DNA from: Fimbriimonadales bacterium
Lineage (GTDB): Bacteria; Armatimonadota; Fimbriimonadia; Fimbriimonadales; GBS-DC
Direction of reading: 5' to 3'
Length of the DNA stretch: 8,274 nucleotides
NCBI GenBank assembly: GCA_026416065.1
Contig: JAOAFW010000401.1
Coordinates: forward strand, 1 to 8,274
The notes beneath the pieces are model-generated. The model had not been told where the DNA came from and did not search any database. It was given only the letters and a program-made list of their open reading frames with translations. This document shows, piece after piece, positions 1 to 6,007 of the stretch. Within the stretch, counting starts at the first letter, position 1; each line of letters opens with the position of its first letter. Position numbers and translations under genes: made by a program.

Positions 1-24
1 GTTCTATCGACTATGCGCCGAATG

Positions 25-30
25 TATAAT
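25..30 (+). promoter_or_regulatory. Promoter -10 box (TATAAT) placed for a leaderless mRNA
   Basis: A perfect TATAAT lies 7 bases before the ATG at 38. Transcription normally begins 6-8 bases after the -10 box, so the mRNA would begin at or next to the start codon. No purine-rich ribosome binding site lies between the box and the ATG (ATTCGCC), which agrees with leaderless translation. The -35 region near 1-7 is a poor match and is cut by the window edge. Confidence 0.55.
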
Positions 31-37
31 ATTCGCC

Positions 38-802
38 ATGCGACAACTGGGCTGGTTGCTTGTACCCATTCTGATACTTACAGGTTGTGGACGGAAGGAA
101 GAGGCGCGCCCTGAACAAACCCTGCTCCAACAGGGCGTGCAGAAGTTAGAAACGCGCGACTACGCCGGCGCGGCGGAGCTGTTCAAGCAGGATGTGGATC
201 AATCGTCAAACCTCAACGTGGCGTTGCAAGAGGTTTACCGAGCATACATGGCGCAGACGAACCGCCCCGCCGAGCAAGCATATGAGTTCCTTGTCCAGTA
301 CGAGCCGCGTGCAAAAGAGATTCCTGTTGAGGTTGACCGCGCAGGCTTCTATCAGGTGTTGGGCACGCTGGCGTTCCTGTCGGGAAAACGCGACCAATAC
401 GCCCGCTGGTTCGAGAAATCGCTGGAGTTAGACCCCAACAACCATCTGGCGATGAACGACTACGCCTATGCCCTGGCGGAGGATGGACGCGACCTTGAGA
501 AAGCCCTACGCCTGATACGCCGCGCCATCGCCATCAAATCGAATATGGGCGCATATCACGACACGCACGGCTGGGTACTGTACAAACTGGGACGCTATGA
601 AGATGCCTTGCGTGAAATGCGTATCGCCGTGCAGACCGCGCCGGACACCGCCGACTTGCGCTATCACCTCGCCGCCGTCTATGCTAAACTGGGGCAGAAA
701 GATGACGCGCTGGTGGAGCTGGAAAAAGCCCTCGCTCTGCAACCCGGACACGAGCAGGCGTTGAAACTGCGCAAGGAACTGACGGGTGGGGGGAAGCAAT
801 GA
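38..802 (+). CDS. TPR-repeat lipoprotein
   Basis: This 254-residue protein begins with a lipoprotein signal peptide: a charged start (MRQ), a hydrophobic stretch at residues 4-15 and a lipobox LTGC with the lipidated cysteine at 17. It should therefore be anchored to a membrane on the outer side of the cytoplasmic membrane. The mature part is helical and built from TPR-like units at about 28-58, 102-134, 136-168, 172-203 and 206-237, with typical patterns such as GWVLYKLGRYEDALREMRIA and AAVYAKLGQKDDALVELEKA. TPR arrays bind other proteins; no catalytic motif is visible and the partner is unknown. The ATG is chosen because the lipobox position fits and a TATAAT box precedes it. The stop TGA overlaps the ATG at 799 (ATGA), so it probably forms an operon with the antiporter downstream. 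The family is certain, the cellular role is not. Confidence 0.88.
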   Translation: MRQLGWLLVPILILTGCGRKEEARPEQTLLQQGVQKLETRDYAGAAELFKQDVDQSSNLNVALQEVYRAYMAQTNRPAEQAYEFLVQYEPRAKEIPVEVDRAGFYQVLGTLAFLSGKRDQYARWFEKSLELDPNNHLAMNDYAYALAEDGRDLEKALRLIRRAIAIKSNMGAYHDTHGWVLYKLGRYEDALREMRIAVQTAPDTADLRYHLAAVYAKLGQKDDALVELEKALALQPGHEQALKLRKELTGGGKQ

Positions 803-805
803 TAC

Positions 806-895
806 ACCTCCCCCCCCAGCCCCCTCTCCGTAAACGGAGAGGGGGGACGATACCCCCTCTCCCACGCGGTGGGAGAGGGGGACAGGGGGTGAGGG
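806..895. repeat. GC-rich double-hairpin palindromic repeat
   Basis: The segment is made of four copies of CCCCCTCTCC or its complement. Hairpin one has an 11-bp perfect stem, 820-830 with 835-845, and a TAAA loop. Hairpin two has a 13-bp perfect stem, 853-865 with 869-881, and a GCG loop. The outer arms 806-829 and 872-895 are also inverted copies, with about 19 of 24 positions matching. Sequences of this type (CCCTCACCCCC, CCCTCTCCCACGCGG) are known as dispersed intergenic repeats in many bacterial genomes and resemble non-autonomous mobile palindromes. Here the element lies exactly between the lipoprotein stop and the antiporter signal peptide. No T-run follows either hairpin, so it is not a standard terminator. 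Copy number in this genome cannot be judged from one window. Confidence 0.75.
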
Positions 896-2769
896 CAATC
901 CTGAACGCTCTACTTCTGTTCTTCCTCCTTGCGCCTGCTCAAGCCGCTGAAATCACCCTCCCCTCTGTCGCCCTCTCAGGCGTACCCGTTGAAATTTCGG
1001 GCAAAGAATTACCCCCAAACACACCGACAGTCATCCGTTTCCAAGACAACGCGGGCAACCTCATCGCAGCGGTCGAGGCGAAAACGGATGACGCGGGCGC
1101 ATTTCAGCGGGAAGTGCGCCTGAATCCGGCGGGACAGTTGCGCTACGAGTGGCAGGCAGGCTCAGAGCGAGGCGACGGCGCGTTGCGCGTTGTTCCTGCG
1201 TGGTGGAGCCTGATGCCCCCGTTGCTGGCGATCGGGCTGGCGTTACTGCTTAGGCAAGTCGTTCTCGCGCTGGCGGGGGGCATCTGGCTCGGAGCGTGGA
1301 TGATTGCGGGTGCAGATCCGTTCACCGCGTCGCTGCGCATGGTGGATACTTATCTGCTCAACGCCTACGCCGACCGCAGCCATCTGCAGATTATCGGCTT
1401 CACGATGTTGCTGGGCGGGATGTTGGGCGTGATTACGCGGGCAGGCGGGCTTAAGGCGATTGTGCGCGTTTTGAGCCGGCGCGTGCGCTCCGACCGCGGC
1501 GTGCAACTCAGCGCGTACCTGATGGGGCTGGTCATCTTCATCGACGATTACGCAAACACCCTCTTTGTCGGCGCGACGATGCGTCCCTTAGCCGACAAAT
1601 ATCGCGTCTCGCGCGAGAAGCTAGCATACCTCATCGACTCCACCGCCGCGCCTGTGGCGAACCTTGCGCTGATAGGCACATGGATTGGCTTCGAAGTCTC
1701 GCTGATTGCCGACAGCTTCAAGGCGTCGGGGATTGGGCTGGAGCCGTACTGGGCGTTTCTACTGAGCATTCCGTATCGTTTCTACCCCATTTTCGCGCTG
1801 GTATTCATCGCGTGGCTCATCTGGCTGCGGCGCGACTTCGGCTCGATGTACCGGGCGGAGTTGCGGGCGCGCACAACGGGCAAAGTGCTGGCGGACGGCG
1901 CGTCGCCGCTGGCGAACTACGAGTCGGCGGAGCTACTGCCTCCCGACCATCTGCACGGCTCGCTCTGGAGCGCGTTGCTGCCCATTTTAGCCGCGTTGGG
2001 CGGGGCGATTGGCGGGCTGTTTTACACGGGCTACTACGGTGCTTTGAATGCAGGCGAAGCGATGAGCGTGCGCTCTGTGCTGGCAAACGCCGACTCGTAT
2101 GTGAGTCTCACTTGGGGAGCGTTTCTGGGGTGTCTGACGGCGTTTGGCTGTGTGGGCGCGACGCGCGCTCTGAGCATGCGCGAGACCTTTGACGCTTGGG
2201 TGGGGGGCGTGCGCTCGATGGTGCTGGCGGTAGTCATCTTGGGGCTGGCGTGGAGCATCGGCGCGATTTGCGAAGAGTTGCACACGGCGCAATATCTGGT
2301 GCAGTCGCTACAGGGAGCGGTCAGTCCCGCGTGGCTACCTGCGCTCACCACGCTCACCGCCGCGGCGATTAGCTTCGCGATTGGCAGCTCGTGGGGCACG
2401 ATGAGCATCTTGATGCCGCTGGCGATTCCGCTGGCGCACAGCCTCACCGCAGGTATGGAGCCGTCGGCGCAGCAGTTCTATCTGATTGCGACGCTCTCGT
2501 CGGTGCTGGCGGGCGCGACCTTCGGCGACCACTGCTCGCCGATTTCGGATACAACGGTGTTATCATCCATCTTCTCTGGCTCGGATCATATTGACCATGT
2601 GCGCACCCAGATGCCCTACGCGCTTGTGGTGGGCGTGGCGGCGTGGCTGATAGGCGATGTAGCGACGGGGTTCGGTTTGCCCGTGTGGGTTGCGCTGTTG
2701 TTGGGCGTGCTGATTTTGGGGGTGATTGTGCGTGTGGTGGGCAAGCCGACGCCGGGATACGAGGCATAG
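889..2769 (+). CDS. NhaC-family Na+/H+ antiporter with N-terminal extracytoplasmic domain
   Basis: This is an integral membrane exchanger expected to expel Na+ in return for H+. Family marks are the stretch DDYANTLFVGATMRPLADKY, followed by STAAPVANLALIGTWIGFE, then SFAIGSSWGTMSILMPLAIP, and the signature FGDHCSPISDTTVLSS near the C-terminus; these hold the conserved acidic and polar membrane residues. Counting from GTG at 889 the protein has 626 residues. Residues 1-19 form a clean signal peptide (ALLLFFLLAPAQA, cut before AE). Residues 20-103 form a beta-rich, Ig-like soluble domain, and about ten or more membrane segments follow from residue 108. Many NhaC proteins are about 450-500 residues and lack the soluble domain. 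The alternative ATG at 799 adds 30 residues (PPLRKRRGG, PLPRGGRGGQG) encoded wholly by the palindromic repeat, so I prefer GTG 889. The ATG would give a 4-base overlap with the lipoprotein gene and translational coupling. Substrate specificity is inferred from the family. Confidence 0.88.
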   Translation: MRAILNALLLFFLLAPAQAAEITLPSVALSGVPVEISGKELPPNTPTVIRFQDNAGNLIAAVEAKTDDAGAFQREVRLNPAGQLRYEWQAGSERGDGALRVVPAWWSLMPPLLAIGLALLLRQVVLALAGGIWLGAWMIAGADPFTASLRMVDTYLLNAYADRSHLQIIGFTMLLGGMLGVITRAGGLKAIVRVLSRRVRSDRGVQLSAYLMGLVIFIDDYANTLFVGATMRPLADKYRVSREKLAYLIDSTAAPVANLALIGTWIGFEVSLIADSFKASGIGLEPYWAFLLSIPYRFYPIFALVFIAWLIWLRRDFGSMYRAELRARTTGKVLADGASPLANYESAELLPPDHLHGSLWSALLPILAALGGAIGGLFYTGYYGALNAGEAMSVRSVLANADSYVSLTWGAFLGCLTAFGCVGATRALSMRETFDAWVGGVRSMVLAVVILGLAWSIGAICEELHTAQYLVQSLQGAVSPAWLPALTTLTAAAISFAIGSSWGTMSILMPLAIPLAHSLTAGMEPSAQQFYLIATLSSVLAGATFGDHCSPISDTTVLSSIFSGSDHIDHVRTQMPYALVVGVAAWLIGDVATGFGLPVWVALLLGVLILGVIVRVVGKPTPGYEA

Positions 2770-2772
2770 CTA
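2767..2772. other. TAGCTA: abutting convergent stop codons
   Basis: The antiporter ends with TAG at 2767-2769 and the minus-strand DUF58 gene ends with TAG at 2772-2770. Together they make the palindrome TAGCTA with no intergenic base. No hairpin with a T-run is visible on either side, so the two transcripts probably overlap at their 3' ends or end by a factor-dependent route. Confidence 0.8.
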
Positions 2773-4080
2773 CAGCCCCCCACGCGCCTTCACCTGCAGA
2801 TAGTAGTTCACCAAGTTCGCCACAAGCGTATCGGGTTCAGCGTCGATGCAGTGGACGCCCATGTGCTCCAGCGTGCGCATCGCAGCGAGTCGGTCATCAA
2901 GCGTCTGGATCGCGACGGTGCGACGGTACAGATCGGCAGGCGTGTTGGGCGTCCGCTGGCTCAGAGCGTGTAGGCGTGGGTCGGAAACGGTTATCGCTAC
3001 GCAGAGGTGCTGCCGCGCCAGCGTGCCCATCGCATGCAAGACCATCCGCGAGGCGTCCGGATCAATCAAGTCGGTGAACAGTGCAATCAGCGAGCGTTTT
3101 CGCCAGCGTTTTGCTAAGTAGGTCACAGCATAAAGATAGTCGGACTCGACCATGCGCGGCTGCGCGTTGTGCAACGCCTCTACGAGTTTGCTCACCTGAG
3201 TCCTGCCGCGCTGGGGTGGGCTAAAAATATCGATTTCGTCGGCGAACACGAGCGCGCCTACTTTATCATCCATCTGCACCGACACATACGCAAGCATCAG
3301 TGCAGTGTTCAGCACCGCGTCGAACTTGCGCTTGCCTTCTACTTCCGCGAGCATGTTGCGTCCCGCATCCAGCATCAGAATTACGTTCTGGCTGCGCTCG
3401 GTTTGGTAATCGCGCACGATAGGCTTGCCGCGCCGGGCGGTGGCTTTCCAGTCGATTCGGCGGAACTCGTCGTCGGGGGTGTACTCGCGCAGCGATTCGA
3501 ATTCGGTACCCCGCCCCCGCAAGCGCAGTTGCCGAAAGCCCATCTGTTGCAGGCGTCCTCGATGGCGCAACAGGTCGTACTCGCGCATCTGCAACAGGTT
3601 GGGGTAGACAGGCGCGATTTCGCGGGCAGGCAGGCGGTAGTCGCGCTCCGTCAAGCCAAATTGTCCTTCCACCCGCAGGAACACATCTTCAAACCGCGCC
3701 TCGCCCCGATAGCGCGGCGTGAGGTGATAGGCAACCTGCGCAGGCTGGTCTGGGAGAAGCGTCAGGACAAACTCGCGCCGGTCGTAGTCACACAGCGGGG
3801 GCGGCTCGTCGCGCAGGCGAGCACGGCGTGAAGTGGTCAGTACATGCTCCAAGCGCAGCTCAATCCGATTCGCTGCGCCCAGAGAGAGCACGCGCTCATG
3901 CCGGCGCTGTACGCGAAATGTCTCGGCGCGGGGCAAAGTGAACGCATCAACCGTGATGGCTAAAATCACCAGCAGGTCAATTAGCAGCGTCAGCCCCAAG
4001 AATTCAGGGCGGGCGGCGCCCAACAGAGCGACCAGCCCGCCCAATCCCAGCAACACCCAGGCGCGAGGTGTTAGTGTCAT
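2770..4080 (-). CDS. DUF58 domain-containing membrane-anchored protein
   Basis: This 436-residue protein has two N-terminal membrane segments (about 7-24 and 28-47), then a beta-rich region (about 50-160) and the DUF58 core. The diagnostic motif is at 189-216: GRGTEFESLREY, then DDEFRRIDWKATAR. A vWA-like fold follows. At the metal-site position it reads LDAGRNM (237-243), so the DxSxS serines are Gly240 and Asn242 and metal binding is doubtful; such variants are common in DUF58. DUF58 proteins usually sit next to a MoxR AAA+ ATPase and are thought to act with it in assembly or maturation of other proteins. No MoxR gene is in this window. The start is the ATG 9 bases after the stop of prepilin-like gene B. 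It lacks a clear Shine-Dalgarno sequence, so translation probably depends on coupling. The stop abuts the antiporter stop. Family firm, role unknown. Confidence 0.87.
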   Translation of the reverse strand: MTLTPRAWVLLGLGGLVALLGAARPEFLGLTLLIDLLVILAITVDAFTLPRAETFRVQRRHERVLSLGAANRIELRLEHVLTTSRRARLRDEPPPLCDYDRREFVLTLLPDQPAQVAYHLTPRYRGEARFEDVFLRVEGQFGLTERDYRLPAREIAPVYPNLLQMREYDLLRHRGRLQQMGFRQLRLRGRGTEFESLREYTPDDEFRRIDWKATARRGKPIVRDYQTERSQNVILMLDAGRNMLAEVEGKRKFDAVLNTALMLAYVSVQMDDKVGALVFADEIDIFSPPQRGRTQVSKLVEALHNAQPRMVESDYLYAVTYLAKRWRKRSLIALFTDLIDPDASRMVLHAMGTLARQHLCVAITVSDPRLHALSQRTPNTPADLYRRTVAIQTLDDRLAAMRTLEHMGVHCIDAEPDTLVANLVNYYLQVKARGGL

Positions 4081-4089
4081 ACAATCAGC

Positions 4090-4977
4090 TCAGAGGCGAA
4101 TGTACTTGTAGCACTTGCCCAGACTATCCTCCGTCGCGATACCTTCCAGATACGGACGACAGCTGTTGAACGGATCGTTGGGCTGTGTGCCGATATAGCG
4201 GGCATAGGGCGTACCGCTCACGCACCAGAAGTCAGGCCCCAGTCGCCCGGTGAACGGGTCGTTTCCAGTGCGTCCCGGATAAGTATACTGCATGCCCTGC
4301 CCCGCCTGACCGAGTTTGCGCCCTTTGACGGCTTTGGCATGTCCGTCCACGAAGTTCGCCTGAATGAACTCGCTGTGGCGCGCTCGTACGGGCACAATCA
4401 GGAAGATACTGCTACTGGTCGGGGTGCGGCGCAACACGCTGCCTGTGCCACCCAACGCCAGATCCGCCTCGAAGTTAATGGTCGTCTCGGCGGGGAACTC
4501 CACCTCTGCAATCGACACAGTGCCCTTGCTAACGGCGGGCGGGTTCTGGTCAATTGGCGTGCGCCCCGGCGGCAGCAGATCGTAGTTGTACATATAGCTG
4601 ATCGTCTCAGGCAGGTTGCAGGTGGGCATGTTGATAACGGCGCGGAAACCTGCATTCAGGTACAGCGCGTTCGGCTCGCTGGGACAGCGAGTAATGTCCA
4701 GGTTCCTGATGTACGGATCTACCGCGTCGAACAGGGTGAAGGCGCACTGTTGTCCGCTGCGGTTCAGCGCAGGCGCGTAGACCGCCATCGGGAACTTCTC
4801 TTCATAATCCTGAATGTACGACAGCGTACCGGTCGCCATCTGCTTGAGGTTATTCATGCACTGGGTCTGACGCGCCTTCTCACGCGCCTGCGCAAACACA
4901 GGGAACAGGATTGCCGCCAGTATCGCAATAATCGCAATGACGACCAGTAGCTCAATCAGCGTAAAGCCCCTTCGCAT
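4090..4977 (-). CDS. Prepilin-like H-X9-DG protein (DUF1559-like), copy B
   Basis: This 295-residue protein starts with a class III prepilin signal: MRRG is the leader, cleavage is expected before Phe5, and Glu9 is the conserved +5 glutamate (GFTLIE). A single hydrophobic helix (about 5-28) continues into the amphipathic stretch AREKARQTQCMNNLKQM. A prepilin peptidase should process it, and it should be exported by a type II secretion or type IV pilus-like system. The H-X9-DG motif is seen as His201, then Asp211-Gly212, within HSEFIQANFVDGHAKAVKGR. The length fits this large family, whose members look like pseudopilins with a bigger globular head; the true function is unknown. Seven cysteines (40, 78, 98, 120, 252, 273, 289) are all shared with copy A. 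The start is supported by a strong ribosome binding site, GAGGAGGA, six bases upstream. It lies 72 bases after copy A and 9 before the DUF58 gene. Confidence 0.9.
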   Translation of the reverse strand: MRRGFTLIELLVVIAIIAILAAILFPVFAQAREKARQTQCMNNLKQMATGTLSYIQDYEEKFPMAVYAPALNRSGQQCAFTLFDAVDPYIRNLDITRCPSEPNALYLNAGFRAVINMPTCNLPETISYMYNYDLLPPGRTPIDQNPPAVSKGTVSIAEVEFPAETTINFEADLALGGTGSVLRRTPTSSSIFLIVPVRARHSEFIQANFVDGHAKAVKGRKLGQAGQGMQYTYPGRTGNDPFTGRLGPDFWCVSGTPYARYIGTQPNDPFNSCRPYLEGIATEDSLGKCYKYIRL

Positions 4978-4983
4978 AGTGTC

Positions 4984-4991
4984 TCCTCCTC
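4984..4991 (-). promoter_or_regulatory. Strong ribosome binding site of prepilin-like gene B
   Basis: On the minus strand this reads GAGGAGGA, six bases before the ATG at 4977. It fixes the start that gives the four-residue leader MRRG. The 72 bases between genes A and B hold this site and no convincing promoter or terminator, which favours co-transcription. Confidence 0.75.
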
Positions 4992-5049
4992 GATCCTGCT
5001 CTGTATTGACTCCGGAACAGATGGTTACGTTCCGAAATTGGTGTTGATA

Positions 5050-5925
5050 TTATCGCAGGGCGCGATAGCATGGTCCCTGCGCATCTTGATCCGCAACGCC
5101 TTCCAGATAGGGACGGCAGCTGTTGAACGGGTCGCTGGCGGGCAGTCCGCAGTAGCGGGCATAGGGACCCGAGCCGACGCACCAAAGTTCGTTGCGTCCC
5201 ACAAACGGCGGATTGGTGGGCTGCCCGGGATAGAGATAGCTGCAGTCCGTGCCGGGATATTTGCGCCCCTTGACGGCTTTTGCATGACCATCCACGTAGT
5301 TCGCCTGCACGAACTCGTTATGGCGAGCACGGATGGGGATAGGGAACTGAATGCTGGAGTCGTTCGGTTGACGACGCATGAGGTTGCAGCTGCCCGAGAG
5401 CGCGATGTCAGCGTCGAAAATCATGGTGGTCTCGGCGACGAGTGGGATTTCCGCCAAAGCGACGGTACCACGACTGATGGAACCCGAACCCAGCGGCGTG
5501 CGCCCCGCGCGAATCACATCATAGTTATACATGTAGCTGATTGATTCTGGCAGCGTGCACGACGGATAGCCCATCAGCATCTGGAACGCTGCATTCAAGT
5601 AGAGCGCCTGGGGCGCGCTGGGACACTTTGTGATATCGATGTTTTTCATGTAGGGTTGGATGGCGTCGAACACGGTCATCACGCAGTTGCCGCCGCTCGG
5701 GCGTGGAGCAGGGGCGTAAAGCGCCATCGGGAAATGCTCATCCGCGTCCTGGGCATACATCAGCACAGCGGTCGCCGATTGGCGCAGGTTACTCATGCAC
5801 TGGGTCTGGCGCGCCTTCTCGCGCGCCTGAGCGAACACAGGGAACAGGATTGCCGCCAGTATCGCAATAATCGCGATGACGACGAGCAGCTCGATGAGCG
5901 TAAAGCCGTTGCGTCTCATGTGCAT
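5050..5925 (-). CDS. Prepilin-like H-X9-DG protein (DUF1559-like), copy A
   Basis: This is a paralogue of the neighbouring copy B with the same plan: leader MHMRRNG, cleavage before Phe8, FTLIE with the +5 glutamate, one hydrophobic helix, AREKARQTQC, and a globular part with H-X9-DG at His202 and Asp212-Gly213 (291-residue numbering). The reading frame is open to an ATG at 5961, but I start at 5925. That ATG has the ribosome binding site AGGAAGGTGA five bases upstream, and a TATAAT box at 5953-5958 would lie inside the longer form. A short leader also suits prepilin peptidase better. All seven cysteines of copy B are conserved (43, 81, 101, 123, 249, 270, 286) and three more are unique (180, 228, 259). 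The conserved C-terminus DPFNSCRPYLEG ends both copies. It is probably the first gene of the unit A-B-DUF58. Exported or surface location is inferred. Confidence 0.88.
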   Translation of the reverse strand: MHMRRNGFTLIELLVVIAIIAILAAILFPVFAQAREKARQTQCMSNLRQSATAVLMYAQDADEHFPMALYAPAPRPSGGNCVMTVFDAIQPYMKNIDITKCPSAPQALYLNAAFQMLMGYPSCTLPESISYMYNYDVIRAGRTPLGSGSISRGTVALAEIPLVAETTMIFDADIALSGSCNLMRRQPNDSSIQFPIPIRARHNEFVQANYVDGHAKAVKGRKYPGTDCSYLYPGQPTNPPFVGRNELWCVGSGPYARYCGLPASDPFNSCRPYLEGVADQDAQGPCYRALR

Positions 5926-5930
5926 AACTG

Positions 5931-5940
5931 TCACCTTCCT
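5931..5940 (-). promoter_or_regulatory. Ribosome binding site that decides the start of prepilin-like gene A
   Basis: The minus strand reads AGGAAGGTGA, five bases before the ATG at 5925 (MHMRRNGFTL). The next in-frame ATG, at 5919, would leave 11 bases and is less well placed. The upstream ATG at 5961 has no comparable site. Confidence 0.7.
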
Positions 5941-5952
5941 GTGGAATGTCCT

Positions 5953-5958
5953 ATTATA
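5953..5958 (-). promoter_or_regulatory. Promoter -10 box (TATAAT) of the prepilin-like operon
   Basis: A perfect TATAAT on the minus strand lies 27 bases before the ATG at 5925, giving a predicted leader of about 20 bases that contains the ribosome binding site. It is preceded by ATG, as is the TATAAT at 25-30. No good -35 hexamer is seen 16-18 bases upstream. It lies in the 82-base gap after deoC, so genes A, B and DUF58 may be transcribed separately from the deoC cluster. Confidence 0.55.
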
Positions 5959-6007
5959 CATCGACTCCGAGCTTCCTGCACATTATCTAAGAAATTTGAC
6001 CGTACGG

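Noticed and set aside
820..881. Two GC-rich hairpins as intrinsic terminators between lipoprotein and antiporter
   Set aside because: Neither stem is followed by a run of T, and the downstream gene overlaps or directly follows, so a terminator here would cut off the antiporter.
820..881. CRISPR-like repeats
   Set aside because: There are only inverted copies within 90 bases, with no regular unique spacers and no cas genes.
506..898. Minus-strand frame of 130 residues (PSPPVPLSHRVGEG and onward)
   Set aside because: It is the reverse reading of the palindromic repeat and the end of the lipoprotein gene. Such peptides are a well-known artefact of this repeat type.
1680..2192. Plus-strand frame of 170 residues inside the antiporter gene
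   Set aside because: It overlaps the antiporter entirely in another frame, has low-complexity Arg/Ala-rich content and shows no domain.
3169..3831. Plus-strand frame of 220 residues opposite the DUF58 gene
   Set aside because: It is an antisense shadow of a clearly conserved coding region, with no recognisable motif or ribosome binding site.
4339..4950. Plus-strand frame of 203 residues opposite prepilin-like gene B; a similar one (5038-5544) opposite copy A
   Set aside because: These are mirror frames of the paralogous genes. Their similarity to each other follows from the duplication and is not evidence of coding.
5926..5961. Upstream ATG at 5961 as start of prepilin-like gene A
   Set aside because: It would put the TATAAT box inside the coding region, ignore the good ribosome binding site at 5931-5940 and give an unusually long leader before the GFTLIE cleavage site.
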